Assembly: GCF_000723465.1 (NCBI RefSeq)
Contig: NZ_HF545617.1
Coordinates: forward strand, 248,001 to 312,000
Direction: 5' to 3'
Length of the DNA: 64,000 bases
Source of the DNA: Ruminococcus bicirculans (ex Wegman et al. 2014)
GTDB taxonomy: Bacteria > Bacillota > Clostridia > Oscillospirales > Ruminococcaceae
The notes under the pieces are model-generated. The model did no database searches. It worked only from the letters and a program-made list of their open reading frames with translations, and was not told the origin of the DNA. The position numbers and the translations under genes are program-made. Positions within the stretch are counted from its first letter, which is position 1, and every line of letters begins with the position of its first letter. Positions 26,337 through 35,328 of the stretch are shown here, in pieces.

Positions 26337-26513
26337 GATAGCACTCCACCATTTGTAATGATGACAACTGATAGTCTATTAAACTAACAGTCAGCAGGAG
26401 TGTTCCCGATACTCCGCTTCGGCAGTTTTACCTTTCTCATTTACCATAGGCGTTGGGACGCTGTTGTGTGGGGTCACACGAAAAATGATACTCATTTCAA
26501 CTGCACCTCTATC
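26337..26513 (-). ncRNA. Lysine riboswitch (L box)
   Basis: Read on the minus strand, the element opens with GATAGAGGTGC, the near-invariant start of L-box aptamers. It continues with AGTAT, GAGAAAGG and ACTGCCGAAG, all typical conserved parts, and closes with CTATC pairing with the opening GATAG (P1). An intrinsic terminator follows, then asd-dapA-dapB. High lysine should stabilise the aptamer and allow termination. Boundaries are those of P1 and may be a few bases off. Confidence 0.93.
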
Positions 26514-26524
26514 TGTTCTGTTTA

Positions 26525-26553
26525 ATGATAACAAATATTTAGCGTTCTGTCAA
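26525..26553 (-). promoter_or_regulatory. Promoter of the lysine riboswitch and asd operon
   Basis: On the minus strand TTGACA (26548-26553), 17 bp, then TATCAT (26525-26530). Transcription would begin just ahead of the aptamer. Confidence 0.8.
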
Positions 26554-26658
26554 TACATATAGATAAAAATATTTTAATTTTCTGTAAATTAATAAGTTTA
26601 TATGAAATTAATTAGACTTACAGAGCGGTGACGGCTATTGGGTCGGGAATTTTACATC

Positions 26659-26685
26659 GGGACGTCGGGGGCGCCGTCCCCTACA
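26659..26685. repeat. Variant of the palindromic intergenic repeat
   Basis: GGGACG and CGTCCC form a stem, and the copy ends CCCCTACA as in the GGGCGAAC repeats. It lies in the leader of queA. Confidence 0.6.
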
Positions 26686-26734
26686 AAGTTATTCATGTAC
26701 ATTATTATATTATTATAAATAGGAGATATTTAAA

Positions 26735-27787
26735 ATGCTTGATATCAACAACATGAAAAGATCGGATTTTTATTATGACCTGCCACAGGAGCTTATTGCA
26801 CAGACCCCTGTCGAGCCTAGAAATGCTTCGAGAATGATGAAGATAAACAGGCAGACGGGAGAGGTGGTTCATGACCATTTCTATAATCTATGCAATTATC
26901 TCAAAAAAGGTGACTTGCTTGTGCTTAACGACTCAAAGGTGCTTCCTGCGAGGATATACGGCGAGCGTGAGGACACAGGCTCGTTCATTGAGTTTTTGCT
27001 TGTGGAGCAGAAAGAGAACATGGTCTGGGAGATCCTTTGCAGACCTGGCAAAAAAGCTAAGATAGGCACAAGATTTGTTTTTGGCGGCGGTAAGCTGAAA
27101 GCGGAGATAATTGATGTGTTGGAGGACGGAAACCGTATCGCACGATTTGAGTGCGAGGAGAATTTCTTTGCCACACTTGACGAGATAGGTCAGATGCCTT
27201 TGCCACCTTACATTACTGAAAAGCTGAAGGACAAGGACAGATACCAGACGGTTTATGCTCATGAGCTTGGCTCGTCTGCTGCGCCGACTGCCGGTCTGCA
27301 TTTCACTGAACAACAGCTTGAGGACTTAAAGGCAATGGGTGTGAACATTGCGTATGTTACTTTGCACGTTGGTCTTGGCACGTTCAGACCTGTTAAGGAG
27401 GACAAGGTCCTTGACCATAAGATGCACAGGGAACATTATGAGCTTAGCCGTGAAACTGCAGATATGATAAATGAAACGAAGAAAAATGGCGGACGTGTTA
27501 TTGCGGTGGGTACTACTTCATGCAGGACGCTGGAGAGCGTGGCGGCATTCAATGACGGAAAGATAGTTCCATGTGACGGTTACACGGAGATATTTATTTA
27601 TCCTGGTTTTGAGTTCAAGGTGCTTGACGGACTTGTTACTAATTTTCACCTGCCTGAAAGCACGCTTATAATGCTTGTTTCTGCATTTATGGGTTATGAG
27701 AACACTATGAATGCTTACAAGATAGCTGTGGAGGAGAAATACAGATTTTTCAGCTTTGGTGATTGTATGCTCATAATATCTGAGTGA
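26735..27787 (+). CDS. queA: S-adenosylmethionine:tRNA ribosyltransferase-isomerase
   Basis: 350 residues, full length. The start region ([19 protein letters not shown]), then [21 protein letters not shown] and [18 protein letters not shown] are family hallmarks. It builds epoxyqueuosine on tRNA from preQ1. It has GGAGAT 11 nt upstream. An ATG eight codons in (MKRSDF) is an alternative start closer to that of homologues. tgt, the preceding step in the pathway, lies about 1.6 kb downstream in the same direction. Confidence 0.96.
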   Translation: MLDINNMKRSDFYYDLPQELIAQTPVEPRNASRMMKINRQTGEVVHDHFYNLCNYLKKGDLLVLNDSKVLPARIYGEREDTGSFIEFLLVEQKENMVWEILCRPGKKAKIGTRFVFGGGKLKAEIIDVLEDGNRIARFECEENFFATLDEIGQMPLPPYITEKLKDKDRYQTVYAHELGSSAAPTAGLHFTEQQLEDLKAMGVNIAYVTLHVGLGTFRPVKEDKVLDHKMHREHYELSRETADMINETKKNGGRVIAVGTTSCRTLESVAAFNDGKIVPCDGYTEIFIYPGFEFKVLDGLVTNFHLPESTLIMLVSAFMGYENTMNAYKIAVEEKYRFFSFGDCMLIISE

Positions 27788-27856
27788 GGAATTAAGGTAT
27801 CGCCTGCGGCGATGATATCTCATTTCAAACTTTGTTTTACGGAGGTTTTTTTCTAT

Positions 27857-28978
27857 ATGAATGACGTTAAGTCAGGGGAGAAAAAGCGGCTTTATTTATA
27901 TGACAATATGAAATTTCTGCTTATAGTGCTTGTGGTCTTGGGGCATTTGATAGACGACAGCACTGTCAAGCTTTTTGGTGACGGCGGTGGTGAAACAGGT
28001 GTACCGCAGGCAAAGGTTTTCAGCGGCGCATTTGTGTTTCTGTATGCTTTTCATATGCCGTTGTTTTTATTCATATCAGGACTGTTCAACAGGGGGCATG
28101 ATGACGGCAGGAAAGTGCTTGGAAAGACGCTTGGATTTGTTGTTATCGGAATGTTAATGAAATGCCTGAATTATTGGTCGCAGGTGAGATTTCAGACGGA
28201 TTTTGACAAGGAAAACAGTGATGGCGAGATATTCTTTGACCTTTTAGGCGGCGACGGTGTATATTGGTATATGTTTGCAATGGCGGCGTTTATGGGGCTT
28301 TGCTATCTGTTAAGAAACAGCAGACCTTGGGCGGTGCTTACGGCGTCTATGGTGACGGCACTTGCGGCAGGGTATGACCCTAGCGTGGGCGATGAATATG
28401 AGCTATCCAGGATAGTGGTGTTTTTCCCGTTTTACTACTGCGGATATGTGCTTGACCCTGAAAAGGTGGCTGAGTTTGTGAAGAAGTGGTATATGAGGGT
28501 GCTGTCCTTGGGAGTGATAGGCATTTGGGCTTATTTCTGCTTTGAAAAAACAAAGCTTGTTTATCCGCTGAGAATGCTTCTTACGGGAAGAAACTCTTAT
28601 TTTTCCATATCTGAAGCAACGGACATGGATTGCACTTTTTTGAGCAGGCTTCTTGTTATGGGTATCTCGGCACTGCTTTGTTTGGCGGTGCTTGGTATTG
28701 GGCTTGATGTGAAGATTCCACTGATAACAAAGTGCGGCTCCAGGACTTTGCAGGTGTACTTCTGGCACAGGACTATTGTTTATATGCTCACATACTATGG
28801 TTATCAGGCATATCTTGCAAAGGCTTTTCCTGAACGTTGGGAGCTTTATTTGGCACTTACAGCGATACCTATTGTATTGGTGCTTTGCATAAAAACATTT
28901 GGTGTACCTCTGGATATGGTGCTTAAAGGAATAAGGGGCAGGAATGATATCATAAAGGAGAACGGAAATGGAAAATAA
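27857..28978 (+). CDS. Membrane acyltransferase of the Acyltransferase-3 family
   Basis: About 373 residues from the ATG at 27857, with ACGGAGGT upstream; a longer frame begins at 27812 without a good site. The N-terminus (YDNMKFLLIVLVVLGHLID) has the conserved histidine of the family, and FLYAFHMPLFLFISGLF follows. About ten membrane segments are visible. Such enzymes usually O-acetylate cell-surface glycans. The substrate is not predictable. The stop lies inside the start of the PAS gene (11-bp overlap). Confidence 0.82.
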   Translation: MNDVKSGEKKRLYLYDNMKFLLIVLVVLGHLIDDSTVKLFGDGGGETGVPQAKVFSGAFVFLYAFHMPLFLFISGLFNRGHDDGRKVLGKTLGFVVIGMLMKCLNYWSQVRFQTDFDKENSDGEIFFDLLGGDGVYWYMFAMAAFMGLCYLLRNSRPWAVLTASMVTALAAGYDPSVGDEYELSRIVVFFPFYYCGYVLDPEKVAEFVKKWYMRVLSLGVIGIWAYFCFEKTKLVYPLRMLLTGRNSYFSISEATDMDCTFLSRLLVMGISALLCLAVLGIGLDVKIPLITKCGSRTLQVYFWHRTIVYMLTYYGYQAYLAKAFPERWELYLALTAIPIVLVLCIKTFGVPLDMVLKGIRGRNDIIKENGNGK

Positions 28979-29339
28979 CTTTTTTAAGAGCGTTATTGAC
29001 GCAGACGATGCACCTGTGGTTATTTGTGACCTTGAGCATACGATAGTATATATGAACCCGACAGCGGTCAAAAGATATGAAAAGCGTGGAGGAGCGGCTC
29101 TTGTGGGCAGATCCATAAAGGGCTGTCACAACGGGGATTCTAATGACAAGATAGAGCAGGTCATTGCATGGTTCAAAAAGGATAAGGGCAACAACAAGGT
29201 GTATACTTTCCGCAACGAAAAGGAAAATAAGGACGTTTACATGATAGCTCTCAGAAATGATGAGGGAGAGCTTATTGGATATTATGAAAAGCATGAGTAC
29301 AGAAATATTGAAACTATGAAGCTGTATGATATGGAATAG
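28968..29339 (+). CDS. Single PAS-domain protein
   Basis: 123 residues, almost entirely one PAS fold: FFKSVIDADDAPVVICDLEHTIVYMNPTA is the classical beginning, and GELIGYYEKHEYR the last strands. There is no kinase, cyclase or DNA-binding domain. AAAGGAGAA precedes the ATG. It is translationally linked to the acyltransferase by an 11-bp overlap and lies just before tgt. A role in sensing is an inference from the fold; the ligand is unknown. Confidence 0.8.
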   Translation: MENNFFKSVIDADDAPVVICDLEHTIVYMNPTAVKRYEKRGGAALVGRSIKGCHNGDSNDKIEQVIAWFKKDKGNNKVYTFRNEKENKDVYMIALRNDEGELIGYYEKHEYRNIETMKLYDME

Positions 29340-29368
29340 GCTGAAAAAATAATTTATAAGGAGAATTT

Positions 29369-30511
29369 ATGTTTACATTACTTAAACAAGAGGGTGCTGC
29401 ACGCAGGGGGCAGTTTGAAACTGTTCACGGAACTATTCAGACGCCTGTATTTATGAACGTGGGAACTTCGGCGGCAATAAAGGGCGGAGTTTCTTCCATT
29501 GATTTAAAAAACGAGCTTAAAACGCAGGTGGAGCTTTGCAATACCTATCATTTGCACGTCAGACCGGGCGATGACGTTATATACAAAATGGGTGGACTTC
29601 ACAAGTTCATGAACTGGGACAAGCCTATTCTTACAGACAGCGGTGGATTTCAGGTATTTTCTTTGGCCAAGCTGCGTAAAATCAAAGAGGAGGGCGTGTA
29701 CTTCAACTCTCATGTTGACGGTCGCAGGATTTTTATGGGCCCTGAGGAGAGTATGCAGATACAATCGCACCTTGCGTCTACTATCGCAATGGCGTTTGAC
29801 GAGTGTGTAGAGAACCCTGCTGAGCATAGCTATTCAAAGGCAAGCTGTGATAGAACGGTAAGGTGGCTTGAGAGATGTGTCGCTGAGCAGAAAAGGCTCA
29901 ACGGACTTGAGGAGACTATAAACAAGCATCAGATGCTGTTCGGTATCAATCAGGGCTGTACTTATGAGGATCTGCGTATCGAGCATATGAAGCGCATAAG
30001 AGAAATGGAATACTGTTCGGGCTTTGCTATTGGCGGTCTGGCGGTGGGTGAGCCTACTGAGGTAATGTATAACATTATCGAAAAGGTCGAGCCTTTTATG
30101 CCAAAGGATAAGCCGAGATATCTCATGGGCGTTGGCACACCGACAAACATAATAGAGGCTGTTTACAGGGGCGTGGACTTCTTTGATTGCGTAATGCCAA
30201 GCAGAAATGCACGTCACGGAACGCTGTTCACATGGAACGGCATTATGCACATCACTAATAAAAGGTATGAAACTGACCCTAGACCTATTGACGAGCATTG
30301 CGATTGTCCTGCTTGCCGTAATCACAGCAGGGCATATATTCGTCATCTATTCAAGTCTGAGGAGCAGTTGGGCGGCAGGCTGGCAGTTATGCACAATCTG
30401 TATTTCTACAACACGCTCACGGAGAAGATAAGAGAGGCTCTTGACGAGGGCAGATTTGAACAGTTCAGAAATCAATACAGCTCGCTTCTTGCTTCAAAGT
30501 GTGAGGATTAA
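29369..30511 (+). CDS. tgt: tRNA-guanine transglycosylase
   Basis: 380 residues. D90 in LTDSGGFQVFSL is the general acid/base, D273 in FFDCVMPSRNARHG is the nucleophile, and the zinc site is C311, C313, C316 (CDCPAC) with a histidine in VMHNLYFYN. It exchanges guanine 34 for preQ1 in Asp, Asn, His and Tyr tRNAs. Ribosome binding site AAGGAGAA. With queA it forms a split queuosine locus. Confidence 0.97.
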   Translation: MFTLLKQEGAARRGQFETVHGTIQTPVFMNVGTSAAIKGGVSSIDLKNELKTQVELCNTYHLHVRPGDDVIYKMGGLHKFMNWDKPILTDSGGFQVFSLAKLRKIKEEGVYFNSHVDGRRIFMGPEESMQIQSHLASTIAMAFDECVENPAEHSYSKASCDRTVRWLERCVAEQKRLNGLEETINKHQMLFGINQGCTYEDLRIEHMKRIREMEYCSGFAIGGLAVGEPTEVMYNIIEKVEPFMPKDKPRYLMGVGTPTNIIEAVYRGVDFFDCVMPSRNARHGTLFTWNGIMHITNKRYETDPRPIDEHCDCPACRNHSRAYIRHLFKSEEQLGGRLAVMHNLYFYNTLTEKIREALDEGRFEQFRNQYSSLLASKCED

Positions 30512-30638
30512 TAAAATATAACGGTATGACGCTGTTTTCGGAAAATGCAAAGATGTTATTTTGTATTTTACGGAGATGGCGTTTTTTTGTTGAGTGGGGC
30601 TATTTTATTTGATAAAAGCATGGGTTTGTTGCTTCGAT

Positions 30639-30662
30639 GGGCGAACGCTGTTCGCCCCTACA
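30639..30662. repeat. GGGCGAAC palindromic intergenic repeat, copy 2
   Basis: The same stem as copy 1 (GGGCGAAC-GCT-GTTCGCCC, then CTACA). It is preceded by TTTGTTGCTTCGA, also found before copy 3. The 257-bp gap between tgt and mntP (30512-30768) holds this repeat and nothing else I can support. Confidence 0.85.
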
Positions 30663-30768
30663 GAAAAGGCGTGGTAGCAGGCGTAAAAAGTGTGGGTGCA
30701 GATAAAAATATAAGGGAAGTCAAGATTAAATGTAAATCTGTTTTTTATAAATTATACAGGGGGATCAT

Positions 30769-31326
30769 ATGAGTATTTTTGAGCTTTTTCTTACTGCGTG
30801 TGGACTTTCTATGGACGCTTTTGCGGTATCGGTGACTAATGGGCTTTGTGTCAGAAAGGGGAGAGTCAGGGGAGCATTGATGTGCGGTATCATATTCGGG
30901 CTTTTTCAGGGGATAATGCCTGCGATCGGCTATGCGCTGGGCATGAATTTTGCGGAATACATAGAGAGGTTCGACCACTGGATAGCTTTGATACTGCTTG
31001 GGTTCATAGGATTGAACATGATATGCGGTTCGGGGGACGATGAGATCCAGACAGGGGGCAGGCTCACTTTCGGGGCGGTGCTTGTGCAGGGATTTGCCAC
31101 CTCTGTGGATGCACTGGCTGTGGGCATAAGCTTTGCGGCACTTGGTGTGGGCATAGTCAGGTCGGCAGCTTTTATATGTGTTGTTACGGCGGCCTTATCG
31201 TTCTGTGGGTTTATGCTTGGTAACAAATTCAGCGGAAAACTCAAAAGCAAGGCAAGGATAGTTGGGGGAGTTATTTTAATATGTATAGGGCTTAAAATAT
31301 TTGCTGAACAGACTATATTTGTTTAA
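30769..31326 (+). CDS. mntP: Manganese efflux pump MntP
   Basis: 185 residues with six membrane helices in two homologous halves. Each half has a conserved acidic motif: SMDAFAVSVTNG (residues 14-25) and TSVDALAVGISFA. Mn2+ export protects against metal excess. The ribosome binding site is AGGGGGATC. No yybP-ykoY manganese riboswitch can be recognised upstream. The start region is well conserved with the family. Confidence 0.93.
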   Translation: MSIFELFLTACGLSMDAFAVSVTNGLCVRKGRVRGALMCGIIFGLFQGIMPAIGYALGMNFAEYIERFDHWIALILLGFIGLNMICGSGDDEIQTGGRLTFGAVLVQGFATSVDALAVGISFAALGVGIVRSAAFICVVTAALSFCGFMLGNKFSGKLKSKARIVGGVILICIGLKIFAEQTIFV

Positions 31327-31461
31327 AACAATTTGCTTATTCACGTAAATATGTATCACATAGATATCTTTGTGAATTTTAATTTAACAATTACAGGTGT
31401 GTATGTTCATAAACAAGCCACAATATCAGTGTATAATAAATCTCGTGATTTTTAGACAAGT

Positions 31462-31537
31462 GTATAAATTTGCGATTGATGTACAAACTTATGATAAGTG
31501 TACAAAGTTATGATATGTGTATAAACTTGCGATAAGT
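31462..31537 (+). repeat. Four tandem 19-bp repeats
   Basis: Exact 19-bp periodicity: units begin at 31462, 31481, 31500 and 31519, and fit GTRYAAAYTTRYGATAAGT with few changes. A weak fifth unit starts at 31538. The array lies in the gap between mntP and the phosphatase gene; its unit length is close to two helical turns, suiting a repeated protein-binding site. No other feature is seen in 31327-31613. Confidence 0.85.
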
Positions 31538-31613
31538 GTAAGAATTAGTGCATGGTGACCGACAAGTTTATGGAAAGTCGGAGGGAGGAAAGGCTTTTTA
31601 TATAGCTGGTTTT

Positions 31614-32279
31614 ATGAAAAAGCTATTTATTTTTGATTTGGACGGAACGCTTGTAAATTCTATTTATGATCTTGGGGACGCCATGAATGCGGTTCTTGAG
31701 AGATATGGGTTTCCTGTGTTTGATTATGATACCTACAAGCATTTAGTGGGAAATGGTACTTTGAAGCTTGTTGAGCGGGCTTTGCCTGAGAAGCTGAGAA
31801 GCGAGGAGAACATCAAAAAGTATCATGCTGAGTTCTCTGAGGAATACAACAAGAGATGTGTGAACAAGACCAAGCCTTATGAGCATATCTGCGAGGTGCT
31901 TGACACGCTTCGCAATGAGGGCATTATGACGGCGGTGGCTTCAAACAAGCCTGACGGCTTTGTGAACTACATTGTAAAGAATATTTTCGGTGAGAAAGAT
32001 TTTGACCTGATCGAGGGCAAAAAGGACGGTGTTCCGACAAAGCCTGCGCCTGAGATAATATACAATATTCTTGGCACGCTTGGGGTCAAGGCTGAGGAAG
32101 CTGTGCTTATCGGAGATTCTGATGTGGACGTTATGACGGCAAAAAATGCGGGTCTTGACTGCATTGGCTGTGAATGGGGCTTCAGGGGCAGAGAAGAACT
32201 TGAAAATGCAGGTGCGAAGTATATTGCGGAAGTTCCGCAGGACATAGTGAGCATTTGTCATGAGATAAACAGGATATAA
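31614..32279 (+). CDS. gph: HAD phosphatase, phosphoglycolate phosphatase-like
   Basis: 221 residues from the ATG at 31614. The frame is open upstream to 31548, but that part is unlike the family and overlaps the tandem repeat. Motif I FDLDGTLVNS has nucleophile D8 and D10; motif II is AVASNKP; motif III KPAPE and IGDSDVDV complete the HAD site. The family includes phosphoglycolate and other small phosphatases; the exact substrate is unknown. GGGAGG is about 25 nt from the ATG, so the start is uncertain. It ends 21 bp before the acyl-CoA synthetase gene and is probably co-transcribed. Confidence 0.82.
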   Translation: MKKLFIFDLDGTLVNSIYDLGDAMNAVLERYGFPVFDYDTYKHLVGNGTLKLVERALPEKLRSEENIKKYHAEFSEEYNKRCVNKTKPYEHICEVLDTLRNEGIMTAVASNKPDGFVNYIVKNIFGEKDFDLIEGKKDGVPTKPAPEIIYNILGTLGVKAEEAVLIGDSDVDVMTAKNAGLDCIGCEWGFRGREELENAGAKYIAEVPQDIVSICHEINRI

Positions 32280-32300
32280 TTAAAACGGAGGATTTCATAT

Positions 32301-33968
32301 ATGAGTTTTGTAATGGCTGATTTTTACAAGAGGTTTGTTGACGAGGAGCTTGACAGCGAGGGCAGACTTAAAAGCTTTAAGCTTGACCTGCCTGAGAACT
32401 TCAACTTCTCATATGACGTTATAGACGAGCTGGCTAAGAACGTGCCTGATAAGGTGGCTATGCAGTGGGTCAACGAGGAGGGTGAGGAGCATATCTTCAC
32501 TTACAAGGATCTTTCTGAAAAGAGCAGTCAGGTGGCTAACATGATGCTGGCACACGGAGTTAAGAAGGGCGATTTTGTTATGGCTGTTCTTAAACGTCAT
32601 TATGAGTTCTGGTTCCTTGCTTACGGTCTTATGAAGATAGGCGCTATCCTTGTGCCTGCAACTTGTCAGCTCAAGAAAAAAGACTATGTTTACCGCTTTG
32701 ACGCTGCGTCTATATCTTATATCGTGGCAACTGCGGAGGACGATGTTCCTAATCAGGTGGATTCAGCTCTTGAGCAGTACAGCGGCATGAAAGAGAAGTT
32801 TATCACTCACGGTGCTAAAGAGGGTTGGATAGATTTTCTCAGCGAAATGGACAAGTATCCAAAGACTTTTGAGAGGATCGAAACACACGTTACTGAGTCA
32901 ATGCTTATGTATTTCAGCTCTGGTACGACTGGATATCCTAAAATGGTACTGCACAAGTATTCACTGGCTGCGGCACACATTATCACTGCTAAGCACTGGC
33001 ATCATCTTGACGAGAACTCACTGCACCTTACTGTTTCTGAAACAGGCTGGGCTAAGTGTGCATGGGGCAAGATGTTTGGTCAGTTTATCTGCGGTGCAAC
33101 AACTTTTGTATATGACTTCGACAGATTTATTCCTGCAAACGTGCTGAAAGTAATTCAGGATTACAAGCTTACTTCTTTCTGCGCACCTCCGACAATGTAC
33201 AGATTTTTCATCAAGGAGGGTCTTGAAAACTATGACCTTTCTTCACTGAAATATAGCTGTATCGCCGGTGAGGCTCTTAACCCTGAGGTATTCAACAAGT
33301 GGTATGAGTACACAGGTCTTAAGCTTATGGAGGGCTTCGGTCAGACAGAGGGCGCTGTGCTTGTGGGCAATCTTTACGGCATGGAGCCAAAGCCGGGCTC
33401 AATGGGCAAGCCTACACCGCTTTACAATATCGGTATAGTTGACAACGAGGGCAAGCCTGTTAAGGTAGGCGAGACAGGCGAGATCGTTGTTTACGCTAAG
33501 AGAGGCGAGAACCCTGCGCTGTTCAAGGAGTATTACAGAAACCCTGAGGCAACGGACAACGCTTGGAGATTTGGTATGTATCACACAGGCGACACTGCTT
33601 ACATGGACGATGACGGCTACTACTGGTATGTTGGAAGAACGGACGACCTTATCAAGGCTTCGGGTTATCGTATAGGACCTTTCGAGATAGAGAGTATCCT
33701 TATGGAACACCCTTCTGTACTTGAGTGCGCTATCACGGCGGCTGATGACGCTATCAGAGGCAAGGTAGTTAAGGCTACTATCGTGCTTGCAAAGGGCTAC
33801 ACTGCTTCTCCTGAGCTTGCTAAGGAGCTTCAGAACTATGTTAAGCAATCAACTGCGCCTTACAAGTATCCTAGAATAGTTGAGTTCGTGGACGAGCTGC
33901 CTAAGACTATCAGCGGTAAGATACGCCGTGTTGAGATAAGAGAGAATGACAGCAAGAAGAATAGCTGA
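32301..33968 (+). CDS. AMP-forming acyl-CoA synthetase
   Basis: 555 residues. The ATP-binding motif is YFSSGTTGYPKM, the acyl-adenylate motif is EGFGQTEG, and TGDTAYMDDDGYYWYVGRTDD with KASGYRIGPFEIES is the hinge region. The catalytic lysine is in PKTISGKIRR near the C-terminus. It activates a carboxylic acid to its CoA thioester; the overall form is closest to medium-chain acyl-CoA synthetases, not acetyl-CoA synthetase. ACGGAGGAT is the ribosome binding site. A terminator follows at 33985. Confidence 0.9.
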   Translation: MSFVMADFYKRFVDEELDSEGRLKSFKLDLPENFNFSYDVIDELAKNVPDKVAMQWVNEEGEEHIFTYKDLSEKSSQVANMMLAHGVKKGDFVMAVLKRHYEFWFLAYGLMKIGAILVPATCQLKKKDYVYRFDAASISYIVATAEDDVPNQVDSALEQYSGMKEKFITHGAKEGWIDFLSEMDKYPKTFERIETHVTESMLMYFSSGTTGYPKMVLHKYSLAAAHIITAKHWHHLDENSLHLTVSETGWAKCAWGKMFGQFICGATTFVYDFDRFIPANVLKVIQDYKLTSFCAPPTMYRFFIKEGLENYDLSSLKYSCIAGEALNPEVFNKWYEYTGLKLMEGFGQTEGAVLVGNLYGMEPKPGSMGKPTPLYNIGIVDNEGKPVKVGETGEIVVYAKRGENPALFKEYYRNPEATDNAWRFGMYHTGDTAYMDDDGYYWYVGRTDDLIKASGYRIGPFEIESILMEHPSVLECAITAADDAIRGKVVKATIVLAKGYTASPELAKELQNYVKQSTAPYKYPRIVEFVDELPKTISGKIRRVEIRENDSKKNS

Positions 33969-33984
33969 TTGATTTAGATATGAT

Positions 33985-34020
33985 AAAAGCACAATGCTCT
34001 TGGTGGGTGTTGTGCTTTTT
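33985..34020 (+). terminator. Terminator after the acyl-CoA synthetase gene
   Basis: AAAAGCACAA pairs with TTGTGCTTTT, followed by a T-rich stretch. Confidence 0.85.
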
Positions 34021-34035
34021 GTTTGTTGCTTCGAC

Positions 34036-34059
34036 GGGCGAACAGTGTTCGCCCCTACG
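34036..34059. repeat. GGGCGAAC palindromic intergenic repeat, copy 3
   Basis: GGGCGAAC-AGT-GTTCGCCC followed by CTACG, with the same TTTGTTGCTTCGA sequence on the left as copy 2. Confidence 0.85.
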
Positions 34060-34119
34060 GAATTTTGCAGGATATTTTATTTTGCAATTTTCAACATTTT
34101 ATATTTTTTTGTAAAAGTA

Positions 34120-34148
34120 TTGACAAATATTTGGCTTTATGGTATTAT
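34120..34148 (+). promoter_or_regulatory. Promoter of the fibronectin III protein gene
   Basis: TTGACA (34120-34125), 17 bp, TATTAT (34143-34148), with ATGG just before the -10 box. Confidence 0.7.
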
Positions 34149-34202
34149 ATAATATTACCATGACATATGGGGAATTATAGAGAATCGGGAGAGGTGCTTT
34201 TT

Positions 34203-35255
34203 ATGAAGAATGGTATGAAGAAAACGGCGGCTGTTGTTATGGCGGCAATGCTTATGGGTACGGGGGCTGTTGTACCTGCGGCGGAGGATATGGGGATATT
34301 CTCACAGACGGCTATCGTTGCGGAAGCGGCGAGTGTTGGCAAGGTAACGGGGCTTAAATCTAAGACGCTTTCAAACAGTGAGATACAGCTCAACTGGAGC
34401 AAGGTAAAGGGTGCGAGCGGTTACACTGTTTATATGCGAAAAAACGGCAAGTACAACAAGCTTGGGGATTGCAAGGGTACGAGCTACACAGTTAAGAAGC
34501 TGCCTAATGCAACGAGAGAAAATTTTAAAGTAAGGGCATACAAGACTGTAAAGGGCAAGAAAGTTTACGGAGAATATTCCGCAAACTGGAACACGGCGAC
34601 CAATCCGCAGGCTTGCAAGGGGCTGAAGGTAAGCAGTGTTGGCACTGACAGCGTTAAGCTTTCTTGGACGAAGATAGGCTGTACAAATTACCGCATTTAT
34701 CAGAACATAAAAGGCAAATGGAAAGAGATAGGCAAGACCACAGGGACAAGCTACACTGTGAAGAAGCTTGCGCCTGCGACAAAGTATCAGTTCAAGATAA
34801 GGGCTTGCAAGCAGGACGACAAAAAGACGAATAATAATCACTATGGCAAGTATTCGGGGGTCGTGACGGCGACAACTAAGAAAAGTGATAAGATAACGCA
34901 GGCAGATATTGATGCGATGAAAAAAGAGTTGCAGGAGTATTCAAATAGCAAGGCTGAATATGTAAATAATCACTATACGGAGTTTTGGACTTACGGAGAA
35001 GAGTACACTACACTTGAAGAATTTTATGAGTTGTGCATAAGTGAAAGCACACCACAAAATTCTAGTTATAATGATGTTTACACTATTTCATTTGACGAAA
35101 CTGATATAGTAACCACAACGTCCAATTTTAAAAACACTATTGATTTTTTATACGGAGAGTTTACAAAGTCTTATTTAGTTGTATATGTAGAGACCTGCCC
35201 AAACGGAAATGATGTGTATAATAAACCTTGTTGGTCAGTGTATTTCCTTAGGTAA
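34203..35255 (+). CDS. Secreted protein with two fibronectin type III domains
   Basis: 350 residues from the ATG at 34203 (GAGAGGTG upstream); the frame is open 12 codons further. A signal peptide is clear: MKNGMKKTAAVVMAAMLMG and an alanine-rich cleavage region (IVAEAAS). Two FnIII domains follow (about 47-135 and 140-225), each with a GTSYTVKKL strand. The last 125 residues (from about ITQADIDAMKKELQEY) have no recognised fold, carry acidic and aromatic residues, and are encoded by visibly AT-richer DNA than the rest. It is an exported surface or extracellular protein. FnIII pairs are common in secreted glycan-degrading and adhesion proteins of this group. Confidence 0.8.
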   Translation: MKNGMKKTAAVVMAAMLMGTGAVVPAAEDMGIFSQTAIVAEAASVGKVTGLKSKTLSNSEIQLNWSKVKGASGYTVYMRKNGKYNKLGDCKGTSYTVKKLPNATRENFKVRAYKTVKGKKVYGEYSANWNTATNPQACKGLKVSSVGTDSVKLSWTKIGCTNYRIYQNIKGKWKEIGKTTGTSYTVKKLAPATKYQFKIRACKQDDKKTNNNHYGKYSGVVTATTKKSDKITQADIDAMKKELQEYSNSKAEYVNNHYTEFWTYGEEYTTLEEFYELCISESTPQNSSYNDVYTISFDETDIVTTTSNFKNTIDFLYGEFTKSYLVVYVETCPNGNDVYNKPCWSVYFLR

Positions 35256-35328
35256 TGAATATATTGTAGCATATTATACGCTATTTGTAAATATGTAACA
35301 AAAACGCTATACAAAATCTGTACTTGCT

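Noticed and set aside
28403-29116. 237-codon minus-strand frame opposite the acyltransferase and PAS genes
   Set aside because: Lies opposite two well-supported genes and has no start signal.
30512-30768. Manganese (yybP-ykoY) riboswitch before mntP
   Set aside because: None of its conserved motifs could be found.
30545-30772. 75-codon open frame between tgt and mntP
   Set aside because: It crosses the palindromic repeat, has no ribosome binding site and no recognisable sequence.
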